DNA of 64,000 nt from Blastocatellia bacterium. GTDB lineage: Bacteria; Acidobacteriota; Blastocatellia; HR10; J050. Positions 24,721-34,394 of this stretch are shown in pieces; position 1 is the stretch's first letter; the number at the start of each line of letters is the position of its first letter. Below the pieces are notes generated by a model. That model searched no databases. It was not told where the DNA came from and was given only the letters and a program-made list of their open reading frames with translations. The position numbers and the translations under genes are program-made. The stretch is taken from contig JANWZE010000025.1 in the NCBI GenBank assembly GCA_025054955.1, positions 120,151-184,150 on the forward strand. The letters are read 5' to 3'.

Positions 24721-26505
24721 TTAAAGTGTGTATCGTCCTGCTTGCAACATCGTATCAGCCAAGTAACGTCGAGCGGCGACCGTGTTAATCGGCGTATGCT
24801 TGGTCAAGCGTCGGAGCGCGCCCAGCAGCATTTTCAATTCATCGCCTTCGGCCATCGCAGCCAACGCGCGATTGCCATGCGACTGGATTCGCTCGATCGC
24901 ATCATTGATGTAAACGCGCGTGATCTGCAATGGCGCGCCATTGGCCGCCTCACCACGTTGAGCGATCAGTTTCTGCGTGCGCAGCAGCGCGCTTTCCATG
25001 GCGTAGATTTCCATCACCGTGTCGCTGATCGCGCCGACGATTTCTTGCTCTTCGGTCAGCGCCTCTCTGTATTTCTGCATCGCCGTGCCGGCCAGCAGTA
25101 GCGCCACTTTCTTGCTGTTGGCGACGATTTTCTTCTCCGCCGCCAACACCTGATCGGATTCTTCCTCCAGGCCGGGGAAGGCCAGCAGTTCATCACGCAG
25201 CGCCTTGGCCGCTGGAATCAATGGCAGGTCGCCTTTGATCGCGCGTCGCAGTAACATGCCGGTCGTCAACAGCCGATTGATTTCATTTGTTCCTTCAAAG
25301 ATGCGATTGATGCGCGAATCGCGGTAGGCGCGCTCAGCCGGATACTCTTGACTGTATCCGTTGCCGCCGAAAATTTGCACCATCTCATCCACTACGTAAT
25401 CGAGCGCCTCGCTGGCCATGACTTTATTGATGGCGCATTCGATGGCGTATTCCTCGATGGCGTCCATTTGCGCCTGTGTGTCGTCCACGTCAATGCCTTC
25501 GAGCGCCTCGTCAATCAACTTGGTGGTGCGGTAGACCATGCTCTCATTGACCCACGCGCGAATGATCATCTCGCCGAGCTTGTGCTTGATCAGGCCAAAC
25601 TCGCTGATGGACCTGCCGAATTGGTGACGATCCTTGGCGTATTGCAGCGCGTAGTTAAACGCGACCTTGCAACCGCCGACCGCGCCAGCGGCCAGTTTTA
25701 GCCGTCCCAGGTTGAGGCTATTGAACGCGATTTTGTGGCCTTTGCCAACTTCGCCCAAGACGTTTTCAATCGGCACATGGACGTTATCCAGGTTGAGCGC
25801 GCAGGTTGACGAGCCTTTGATGCCCATCTTCTTCTCTTCCTTGCCGACGCTGAAGCCGGGCGTCTGCCGCTCAACGATAAAGGCGGTGAACTGCTCCCCG
25901 TTGACCTTCGCGAACACAATGAACAGATCGGCGAACGACGCATTGGTGATCCACATCTTGGTGCCGTTGAGCACGTAGTATTTGCCGTCCGGTGTCAGGT
26001 CAGCCCGTGTTTTCCCGCCCAGCGCATCGGAGCCGGCACCCGGTTCGGTCAGCGCATAGGCGGCGATCCATTCGCCTGTGCCCAGTTTGGGCAGGTATTT
26101 TCGTTTCTGCTCTTCCGTGCCGAAATAGATGATCGGTTCGGTCCCGATGCCCGTGTGCGCGCCATGCGTGGTATTGTATGAACCGACGCCGGCCAGCTTC
26201 TCCATGATCAGCATGCCGCTCATCTTGTCCAGGCCCAGACCGCCGTATTTCTCAGGGATGTTCGCCGCCAGCAGCCCCAACTTGCCAGCCTTTCGGACCA
26301 AGTCCAGTGTCAACTCGAAGTTCTGATGTTCGATCTCTTCAACGTGCGGGAGCAATTCGTTTTTCACGAACGCTTCCGTCGTTTGCGCGATCATGCGATG
26401 CTCTTCACTAAATTCTTCGGGAATGAACACCTGCTCGACCGGTGTGTCGGTCAGTAGGAATTCGCCGCCTTTGATACGGGTTGATTCACGTGTTGTACCT
26501 GTCAT
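24721..26505 (-). CDS. fadE: Acyl-CoA dehydrogenase (FadE/YusJ type)
   Basis: A 594-residue flavoenzyme that makes trans-2-enoyl-CoA in the first step of beta-oxidation. N-terminal, middle and C-terminal ACAD domains cover residues about 30-420: EKYGGLGLDKMS, YALTEPGAGSDALGGKT, MWITNASFADLF, and the catalytic glutamate in FEGTNEINRLL. A further 170-residue helical extension, as in very-long-chain enzymes, completes the protein. The length of 594 equals that of B. subtilis FadE (YusJ) as I recall it, and the gene order fadN-fadA-fadE is the same. Start at 26505 with GGAGG nine bases upstream; 79 bases after fadA. Confidence 0.95.
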   Translation of the reverse strand: MTGTTRESTRIKGGEFLLTDTPVEQVFIPEEFSEEHRMIAQTTEAFVKNELLPHVEEIEHQNFELTLDLVRKAGKLGLLAANIPEKYGGLGLDKMSGMLIMEKLAGVGSYNTTHGAHTGIGTEPIIYFGTEEQKRKYLPKLGTGEWIAAYALTEPGAGSDALGGKTRADLTPDGKYYVLNGTKMWITNASFADLFIVFAKVNGEQFTAFIVERQTPGFSVGKEEKKMGIKGSSTCALNLDNVHVPIENVLGEVGKGHKIAFNSLNLGRLKLAAGAVGGCKVAFNYALQYAKDRHQFGRSISEFGLIKHKLGEMIIRAWVNESMVYRTTKLIDEALEGIDVDDTQAQMDAIEEYAIECAINKVMASEALDYVVDEMVQIFGGNGYSQEYPAERAYRDSRINRIFEGTNEINRLLTTGMLLRRAIKGDLPLIPAAKALRDELLAFPGLEEESDQVLAAEKKIVANSKKVALLLAGTAMQKYREALTEEQEIVGAISDTVMEIYAMESALLRTQKLIAQRGEAANGAPLQITRVYINDAIERIQSHGNRALAAMAEGDELKMLLGALRRLTKHTPINTVAARRYLADTMLQAGRYTL

Positions 26506-26584
26506 CGTCTTATGCCTCCATGAAAATCAGATGTCAGACATCGAACGCATCTGCTGCCTGATCCGCGATCATCTGATCGCTCAA

Positions 26585-27766
<1,182 letters not shown>

Positions 27767-27782
27767 AGTGATACCCTCCTGC

Positions 27783-30191
27783 TTAGTTCCTCAGTGGTTT
27801 GCCTGTCTTCAGCATGTGCTGAATGCGTTCCTGTGTTTTGCGTTCGGTGCACAATTGCACGAATGCTTCTCGTTCGAGGTCGAGGAAATACTGCTCGGGC
27901 ATCGTCGTCGGCGATTTGATGTCGCCGCCGCAGAGCACCCAGGCAATCTTGTTGCCGATATGTTTGTCATACTCGCTGATGTAGCCAGCGCGGTACATCA
28001 GATGAATGCCCAGCTTGAGGGCAGCTAGCGCCGATTCACCGAGGACCGGGATGTCTGTTCGCGGTCTCGGCTTTTGATACCCTTGGCGGACCATCGCCAG
28101 CACCGTTTGCTTGGCGTCTTCAATCAGGCGATCTTTGTTCATCGTGATTTGATCGGTCGGACGCAAAAAGCCAAGCTGGCGCGCTTCGACGGCGCTGGTG
28201 CTCACTTTGGCCATGCCAATCGTTTCAAACACCGGCCTGACGTATGGCAACAGATCAACCTGCTCATCTTTCGGCGCGCAGTCCAGCGCCCGCAGCAGCA
28301 TCTCTTTCGTACCACCACCAGCCGGCAGCAATCCGACGCCAACTTCGACCAACCCCATGTACAACTCAGCATGCGGTCGCACAGCATCAGCGTGCAACGC
28401 GATTTCACAGCCACCGCCCAGCGTCAATCCAAACGGCGCCACCACCACCGGCTTGTCGCTGTAACGCAACGCCATGTTGGCTTTTTGAAACGCGCGAACC
28501 GATAGATCAATCTCATCCCACTCGCCTTCTTGCGCGGCCATCAAGATCATCATAATGTTGGCGCCAACGCAGAAGTTCTCGGCCTGATTGCTGATGACCA
28601 ATCCTTCGAATCGCTCGCCCACTTCTTTGACGGCGAAATTCATCATTTGAATCGTGTCGCCGCCAATCGCATTCATCTTGCTGTGAAATTCCAAGCAGGC
28701 GACGCCGTCGCCGATGTCAATCAAGCTGGCTGCCGCATTGCTCTTGATGACCTTCTGGCGGTCTTTCAACGAACGAAGCACAATGACGCCCGGACGCGGC
28801 GCGACCGGTTTATGGTGACCGGTCTTAAAATCGAAGTAGAAGGTTTCTCCCTCGCGCGTCTCATAGAATGACGTTTTGCCTGACGCCAACAGTTGTTCCA
28901 CCAACGCCGGAATCGGACGGCCTTCCTCACGCAGCCGCTGCACCGACTTCTCGACGCCAATGGCATCCCAGACTTCAAACGGCCCCAGCTCATAGTTGAA
29001 GCCCCAGCGCATGGCGCGATCAATTTGCACGATGTCATCGGCAATCTCAGCAGCGCGATTGGCGGCATACAGCAACGTTTCACTCGTTGTCTTCCACAGA
29101 AATCGGCCGACGCGGTCGTCGCCGTAAACCAGCTTCTTCAGCCGCTCGCCCAGCGACTCAATACCCTTGGCTGCTTCCAGCGAAGGAAATGTTGGCTTTT
29201 GCAGCGGACGATACTCCATCGTGGTGTAATCGAGCGCCAGAATCTGTTTGCCATCGCCTGTCTTTTCTTTCTTATAAAATCCCTGGCCGGCTTTCTGGCC
29301 GATCCAGCCGCGTCGAACCATCTCTTGCAAGAAATCGGGCGGCACAAATAGGTTCCGTTTCTCATCGTCCGGCACGCTCTCGTAGAGGTTTCGCGCGACG
29401 TGCAGGCAAGTGTCCAATCCGGCCAGGTCCATTGTGCGGAACGTGGCGCTCTTGGCATGGCCGATAGCCGGCCCGGTCATGGCATCCACTTCCTCAATCG
29501 TATAGCCATCTTCGACCATCACACGAATGGCATGCATCGCCGCCAGCGTGCCGATGCGGTTAGCAATGAAATTCGGCGTGTCCTTGCAATAGACAATGTT
29601 TTTGCCCAATCGTCGTTCACTGAACTCGGCGATCCGCTCCACCACCTCCGGCAACGTATCGGGACCCGGAATGACTTCCAACAGCCGCAAGTAACGCGGC
29701 GGATTGAAAAAGTGTGTGCCCAGCAAATGCTGACGAAACTCTAATGAGAGCGCCTCGCCGATCTTCGCAATAGGAATGCCAGACGTATTGGAGGAAACAA
29801 TGGTGCCAGGTTGGCGGACGGCTTCGACGCGGGCCAGCAATTGGCGCTTCACGTCCAGATTTTCCACGACGGCTTCGATGATCCAGTCGGCCTGCCGGAG
29901 CCAATCAAGATGGTCATCGAAATTGCCGGTGGTGATCAATGAGGCCAGTTCCGGCGAGAAGAATGCCGCCGGCTTGATGTTTTTCGCATACTCCAGACCC
30001 TTGTTGACAATGCGATTGCGAACCTGTGGCGAGTGTAAGGTGAGACCCTTGTGTTTTTCTTCGTCGGTCAGTTCCAGTGGAACCATATCAAGCAAAATCG
30101 TAGCAATGCCGGCGTTGGCCAAATGAGCGGCAATCTGCGCGCCCATGACGCCGGCGCCAAGCACAGCGGCTGTTTCGATGCTTCGTTTCAT
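27783..30191 (-). CDS. fadN: 3-hydroxyacyl-CoA dehydrogenase / enoyl-CoA hydratase fusion (FadN type)
   Basis: An 802-residue bifunctional enzyme. The start at 30191 follows GGGAGG by six bases; an earlier in-frame codon adds only a repeat-free tail. Residues 6-320 form the NAD-binding dehydrogenase domain ([21 protein letters not shown]; catalytic [14 protein letters not shown]), about 340-450 the second 3HCDH domain, and about 500-740 an enoyl-CoA hydratase domain ([29 protein letters not shown]). Dehydrogenase comes first and hydratase last, the reverse of E. coli FadB and the same as B. subtilis FadN (YusL). It catalyses hydration and oxidation in beta-oxidation. Confidence 0.95.
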   Translation of the reverse strand: MKRSIETAAVLGAGVMGAQIAAHLANAGIATILLDMVPLELTDEEKHKGLTLHSPQVRNRIVNKGLEYAKNIKPAAFFSPELASLITTGNFDDHLDWLRQADWIIEAVVENLDVKRQLLARVEAVRQPGTIVSSNTSGIPIAKIGEALSLEFRQHLLGTHFFNPPRYLRLLEVIPGPDTLPEVVERIAEFSERRLGKNIVYCKDTPNFIANRIGTLAAMHAIRVMVEDGYTIEEVDAMTGPAIGHAKSATFRTMDLAGLDTCLHVARNLYESVPDDEKRNLFVPPDFLQEMVRRGWIGQKAGQGFYKKEKTGDGKQILALDYTTMEYRPLQKPTFPSLEAAKGIESLGERLKKLVYGDDRVGRFLWKTTSETLLYAANRAAEIADDIVQIDRAMRWGFNYELGPFEVWDAIGVEKSVQRLREEGRPIPALVEQLLASGKTSFYETREGETFYFDFKTGHHKPVAPRPGVIVLRSLKDRQKVIKSNAAASLIDIGDGVACLEFHSKMNAIGGDTIQMMNFAVKEVGERFEGLVISNQAENFCVGANIMMILMAAQEGEWDEIDLSVRAFQKANMALRYSDKPVVVAPFGLTLGGGCEIALHADAVRPHAELYMGLVEVGVGLLPAGGGTKEMLLRALDCAPKDEQVDLLPYVRPVFETIGMAKVSTSAVEARQLGFLRPTDQITMNKDRLIEDAKQTVLAMVRQGYQKPRPRTDIPVLGESALAALKLGIHLMYRAGYISEYDKHIGNKIAWVLCGGDIKSPTTMPEQYFLDLEREAFVQLCTERKTQERIQHMLKTGKPLRN

Positions 30192-30251
30192 GATGCCTCC
30201 CTCTTGAAAGAGACCGGCGATGAGGGACATTCGTTAGTCCTCGCGCGCCGG

Positions 30252-32066
30252 TCAGTATGATACGGAACTGTCACCATAGAGCTTTTCGATCACGTCGCGG
30301 TACTGTTGCTCGACGACCTGACGCCGGACTTTCATCGTCGGCGTCAGTTGACCGTTCTGAACTGAGAACGGCTCGTGCAGCAACACAAATCGTTTGATCT
30401 GTTCGTGCCGAGAAAGCGTTTGATTCGAATCTTGGATGATCTGCTCGAACAGCTTGGCCACCTCAGGATGCGCCAGCAGCTCCTGCGGCTGGTGATAGGA
30501 AATCTGTTGTTGCTGGGCAAGCTGCTGAAGCAGCTCCATGTTGGGAACAATTAACGCCGAAGGGAACTTGCGCGCATTGCCAATGACGACAGCTTCGGCG
30601 ACATAAGGATTCAGCTTGAGCCGTCCTTCAATCGGCTGCGGCGCAACATACTTGCCGCCACTCGTTTTGATCAAGTCTTTCTTACGGTCGGTGATCGTCA
30701 GGTAACCGTCCTCGTCTATCTGTCCAATGTCGCCTGTCCTGAACCAACCGTCTTCGGTAAACGCCTGTCGGTTGTCTTCGTCGCGCCGATAGTATCCTTG
30801 CATGACGTTCGGACCACGTACCAATACCTCACCATCCTCAGCAATGCGAACTTCCACGCCGCCGAGCGGCTGGCCTGATGTGCCGATGCGATTGGCGTCC
30901 GGCCGATTCAACGTAACGCCCGGCGACGTCTCGCTCAGCCCATACCCTTGAAGAATCTCAACGCCGGCTGCCCGAAAGATATACGCTAAATCCGGAGACA
31001 ATGGCGCGCCGCCTGAAATGACACAGCGTAGACGATCCATCCCCAGACGCGGACGCCAACGCGAAAGCACCAGCCGATAGGCCAATTTGTATTGCCAGCG
31101 CAGTAACGGGCCAACCGCGCCGCGCGCGTGGCGCTTAGCATATTCCTTGCCAATGGCCACCGCCCACGAGAAGAGACGTTTCTTCAACGGCGAGGCTTGT
31201 TGAGCCAACGCAGCAATCTGTTCATAGATTTTTTCAAACACGCGGGGCACTGTCACCAGAACAGTCGGCCGAACCTCAAGCAAATTTCGCGGCACTGCTT
31301 CGAGGCTTTCGGCATAGTAGATTTGCACGCCTTGATGAAGGTAGCCATAGAACGCAGCGCGTTCAAAGATGTGCGAAAACGGAAGAAACGAGAGCGTGAT
31401 GTCGTTGTCGGCGTAATTCAACACATCAGCCACCGCCAGCACATTGGAAGCAATGTTCCAGTGGGTGAGCATCACGCCTTTCGGCTCGCCCGTTGTGCCT
31501 GAGGTGTAGATGAGCGTGGCCAGGTCGGCGGGTTTCACCGCTTGCCATAATTGGTCGTACAAGTCGGGCTGGGCTGCGGCCAGAGCTACCCCGTCGGCTT
31601 GCAGCTTGCTCAGCGGCTCAAGCTGGTTGATGGCATCAAACGTCACCAGATGGCTCAACGCTGGCAGACGCGCCAGCACATCGCTGACACGCTCACGTTG
31701 TGCCGGTGTCGAAATGAATAATAACCGCGCCTCGGAATCGCGCAAAATGTACTCGACTTGAGCCGGCGCTTGTGTGGCGTAAATCGGGACTACGACTGCG
31801 CCCATCATCAACGCGCCCATGTCAGCCAGATTCCATTCCAGCCGATTTTCTGAAAGGATCGCCACGCGCTCGCCCGGACGAATACCTCGCGCATACAGGC
31901 CTAGCGCCACGGCGCGAACTTGCTCAGCCAATTGATCAGCCGAGACGGCATGCCACCGGCCTTCCTGCTTGTAATTCAGCCAATCGGTTTTGTGGCGATA
32001 CCGCTCAATCGCCTGCGTGATAAGCTGATTGATAGTAATCGGCTGAGCTACCATCGCGAGCCTCAT
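30252..32066 (-). CDS. fadD: Long-chain acyl-CoA synthetase
   Basis: A 604-residue AMP-forming ligase that activates fatty acids to acyl-CoA. Motifs: TLIYTSGTTGEPKGVMLTH (A3 P-loop, about 184-202), YGLSETSPGVTLN, GWFRTGDIGQIDEDGYLTITDRKKDLIKTSGGKYVAP. Length and motifs fit the FadD15/LcfA-like class. The ATG at 32066 overlaps the stop of the TetR gene as ATGA, so translation is coupled to the repressor; a later ATG at 32054 is a weaker alternative. It is the second gene of the fad operon. Confidence 0.95.
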   Translation of the reverse strand: MRLAMVAQPITINQLITQAIERYRHKTDWLNYKQEGRWHAVSADQLAEQVRAVALGLYARGIRPGERVAILSENRLEWNLADMGALMMGAVVVPIYATQAPAQVEYILRDSEARLLFISTPAQRERVSDVLARLPALSHLVTFDAINQLEPLSKLQADGVALAAAQPDLYDQLWQAVKPADLATLIYTSGTTGEPKGVMLTHWNIASNVLAVADVLNYADNDITLSFLPFSHIFERAAFYGYLHQGVQIYYAESLEAVPRNLLEVRPTVLVTVPRVFEKIYEQIAALAQQASPLKKRLFSWAVAIGKEYAKRHARGAVGPLLRWQYKLAYRLVLSRWRPRLGMDRLRCVISGGAPLSPDLAYIFRAAGVEILQGYGLSETSPGVTLNRPDANRIGTSGQPLGGVEVRIAEDGEVLVRGPNVMQGYYRRDEDNRQAFTEDGWFRTGDIGQIDEDGYLTITDRKKDLIKTSGGKYVAPQPIEGRLKLNPYVAEAVVIGNARKFPSALIVPNMELLQQLAQQQQISYHQPQELLAHPEVAKLFEQIIQDSNQTLSRHEQIKRFVLLHEPFSVQNGQLTPTMKVRRQVVEQQYRDVIEKLYGDSSVSY

Positions 32067-32707
32067 TTACGGCGCTTGCCGTCACCACCCGAAGGCGTTT
32101 GCACGCCGTTCAGAAACACATCAATCACTGGGTCGGCGAATGAGCCAAGGTCATAGTTCTTGTTGCTCAGAATCCAATTGGTGGCCATTTCGTCCAACGC
32201 GCCAAATAGGATTTTGGCGACCACCTTCGGATTGAGCTGACGACGGAACAAGCCTTGGCGCTGACCTTCTTCAATCGCCTGCCGAATGACGCCAAAGTAT
32301 TCAGCCATCTTGGTGGCTGAAAACTGCTCCATGAATTTCGTGGATTGACGCAACTCCACCTGAAAGACAATAGCCAGGTCGCGGTCTGCGCCCAGACTCT
32401 CCAGGTGCATCCGGGCAATCGTACGAATTTTATCGCGTGGGTCTTTCAGCTTGGCAATGCGCGCGCGTCCCGCCGAGATGAATTCATCCATCATCTGGTT
32501 GACCAGCGAAATGAGCACATCGTCTTTGTTTTTGAAATAGAGATACACGGTGCCGTCAGCGACCCCCGCTTCATGAGCGATGTCAGCGACCTTGGAATTG
32601 AAGTAGCCGTTGCGGGCGAAAACGCGCGTCGCCGCCCGCAAAATGGCTGTGCGTTTATCGTTGACTTTGGCGGCCACCGCTTTAGCTGCTTTGCGTGCTG
32701 TTGCCAC
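32063..32707 (-). CDS. fadR: TetR-family repressor of fatty-acid degradation (FadR/YsiA type)
   Basis: A 214-residue TetR-family regulator. Residues 18-64 form the HTH (TAILRAATRVFARNGYFNSKVADIAHEAGVADGTVYLYFKNKDD in segments), the rest the ligand-binding helical domain, which in this subfamily binds long-chain acyl-CoA. It starts with GTG at 32707, preceded by GGAGAGG five bases upstream. An exact 18-base FadR-type operator lies 48 bases upstream over the predicted transcription start, so it very likely represses itself and the downstream fad genes and is released by acyl-CoA. The basic N-terminal tail (RKAAKAVAAKVNDKR) is longer than usual. Confidence 0.92.
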   Translation of the reverse strand: MATARKAAKAVAAKVNDKRTAILRAATRVFARNGYFNSKVADIAHEAGVADGTVYLYFKNKDDVLISLVNQMMDEFISAGRARIAKLKDPRDKIRTIARMHLESLGADRDLAIVFQVELRQSTKFMEQFSATKMAEYFGVIRQAIEEGQRQGLFRRQLNPKVVAKILFGALDEMATNWILSNKNYDLGSFADPVIDVFLNGVQTPSGGDGKRRK

Positions 32708-32752
32708 GAGCCTCTCCGTGTTGATTGAGCGTTACGAATTGAACCGCGTTGT

Positions 32753-32776
32753 CACTGAATGAATACTCATTCAGTG
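32753..32776 (-). promoter_or_regulatory. FadR-type operator, perfect inverted repeat
   Basis: Ten-base arms CACTGAATGA/TCATTCAGTG around a four-base spacer ATAC. The central 18 bases, TGAATGAATACTCATTCA (32756-32773), fit the B. subtilis FadR (YsiA) consensus TGAATGAMTANTCATTCA at every position, as I recall that consensus. It begins just after the -10 box, so bound repressor would block initiation. Confidence 0.85.
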
Positions 32777-32784
32777 GCGCGGAA

Positions 32785-32813
32785 ACTATACGGCAGACCG
32801 CATCAATTGGCAA
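32785..32813 (-). promoter_or_regulatory. Promoter of the fadR-fadD-fadN-fadA-fadE operon
   Basis: Minus strand TTGCCA (32813-32808), exactly 17 bases, TATAGT (32790-32785). The predicted start of transcription lies near 32778, at the edge of the FadR operator. Confidence 0.75.
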
Positions 32814-33149
32814 GGGCACAAGTGTGATGAAGCAGAGCAAGCAGGCGAAATAGTCCCTTATCGGCTCCTTCGTCCGGGCGATCGGATAGGTGGTGAGGCA
32901 TTCCTCCAACTCGCAGTGAGGGTGCTGACGGCTTGAGCGATTCCTTCGGTGCCCAGAGCGCCAACCACTTCTCACCGCCTGGTTCTTGATTCGCTCTTCG
33001 ATTGTTCTTCCGATTTGAGTTTGGTCTCACGCTGTTGCGGAAGTTGCCTCAGCGGCTCATTATACGCATTGAGCCGCTCCTGGCTGCTGTGCAGAGAGAC
33101 ATCGTGTTGGGCTGAAATTTTTTGTCTGGCAGTGTCAGAAGCTTCTTTC
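32814..33149. other. Intergenic stretch without recognised content
   Basis: No supported gene, repeat copy or terminator is visible here. Short overlapping frames exist but have no ribosome-binding site or family resemblance. Confidence 0.5.
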
Positions 33150-33935
33150 TCAAAAGTGATAACTGAAACCGAAGACTCCATGATGTGAGCGCAGGAGCGA
33201 CTGGGCCTTGCCAGCGAAGATTTTTCCGCGCTGCTGCGTCCGGGTGAATTTGTATTCTCCCAGCACGTATAGGCCGCGCCACAGGTGAACCTCTGCGCCG
33301 CCCGCGGCCTGCCAACCGACGCGCCCCACTTCATATTGTTGTTGCGACTGACCATCAATGCTGCTCTCGGTGTGAGGGAAAGTAGGCCCGATGCCGAACC
33401 GCCCGGCCAGGATGAAACGGCCTCTAGGATGCTCCCGACCGCGATCCACGCGATGGCGACCCACGAAGTTGAAGAGAAGAAGGTTCACCCCGTGTGAAAC
33501 AGAGTACTGCTGCACGATCTGACCCAACGGCAGCTCACGATTGATGAACGCTCCACGATGCGTGCCTGTGGCCTGCACGCGCTGCTGCGGGTCAGAGAAG
33601 ACCTTCAAATGAATGAACTCGGCCTCCACGCCAAGCCACGAGATTCGCGGCACGAAGTAGCCAACTCGATACCCGTAGTAAAGCGGTGGATCGAACGACT
33701 GGCCGTCATACCGAACGCCGTCGAACTCAATGTTCGTGCCCAGCGCCGGTTGCGAAATGCGGAGTGATGAAGACGCCGTGTGCGCGCCCCCAAGATAGCC
33801 AGCAACAACCCATTCTCCTCGATTCGCATCTTGGGCAAAACACGGCTGTGCGATGGACGATGCGCAGAGCAGAAAGATCAGTGCCAGCGCCGCTCTGCAT
33901 AGAACACGGATGAGATGAATGTGATAGAGCCGCAC
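33150..33935 (-). CDS. Predicted outer-membrane beta-barrel protein
   Basis: A 261-residue protein beginning at GTG (33935) with AAGGAGGGAGA immediately upstream. Signal peptide about 1-35 (ALALIFLLCASSIAQPCFA). The mature part consists of alternating amphipathic strands (WVVAGYLGGA, YYGYRVGYFVP, WLGVEAEFIHLKVF, VNLLLFNFVGRH, GRFILAGRFGIGPTFPHTE, VGWQAAGGAEVHLWRGLYVLGEYKFT) and ends HHGVFGFSYHF with a terminal Phe, all typical of small eight-stranded barrels. Specific function is unknown. The ribosome-binding site lies at the junction with a six-copy 37-bp repeat array. Confidence 0.75.
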   Translation of the reverse strand: MRLYHIHLIRVLCRAALALIFLLCASSIAQPCFAQDANRGEWVVAGYLGGAHTASSSLRISQPALGTNIEFDGVRYDGQSFDPPLYYGYRVGYFVPRISWLGVEAEFIHLKVFSDPQQRVQATGTHRGAFINRELPLGQIVQQYSVSHGVNLLLFNFVGRHRVDRGREHPRGRFILAGRFGIGPTFPHTESSIDGQSQQQYEVGRVGWQAAGGAEVHLWRGLYVLGEYKFTRTQQRGKIFAGKAQSLLRSHHGVFGFSYHF

Positions 33936-33950
33936 TCTCCCTCCTTATCA

Positions 33951-34165
33951 GAATGTGGCGCAGGCATTCTTGCTTGTGCTGCTGAAAGAATGTGGCGCAG
34001 GCATTCTTGCCTGTGCTGCTGAAAGAATGTGGCACAGGCATTCTTGCTTGTGCTGCTGAAAGAATGTGGCGCAGGCATTCCTGCTTGTGCTGCTGAAAGA
34101 ATGTGGCACAGGCATTCTTGCTTGTGCTGCTGAAAGAATGTGGCGCAGGCATTCCTGCCTGTGCT
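33951..34165 (-). repeat. Tandem array of 37-bp units, 5.8 copies
   Basis: Copies begin at 33951, 33988, 34025, 34062, 34099 and 34136 (last one 30 bases). The unit reads GAATGTGGCGCAGGCATTCT then TGCTTGTGCTGCTGAAA, with minor changes (GCGC/GCAC, CTTG/CCTG). Its core is the R1 dyad GCACAGGC...GCCTGTGC. Units are contiguous, without spacers, so this is not CRISPR. It lies 15 bases upstream of the GTG of the barrel gene. Bases 34166-34394 beyond it hold nothing I recognise. Confidence 0.9.
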
Positions 34166-34394
34166 CCATCCTCATCTTGCGACGCCGTCGTAGGAACTCG
34201 ATCCGCCTCATACGACAGCTCGTCTCGTGCTCGGAACGGCAGCGATGCGCAGTACTACTCAGTTCACGTTTGATCTGCCGCATTGGATAGTTCATGCAGA
34301 CGTGCATTCCTCATGTTAGGATGAGTGCGGGGACCGTGCTGCCCGTCTGAGCAACAGCCCGGCTCCCGATCATCTTCGTGCTCGCCAACTCGTG

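Noticed and set aside
33951..34165. CRISPR array
   Set aside because: Units are contiguous with no spacers of independent sequence, and no cas genes are present.
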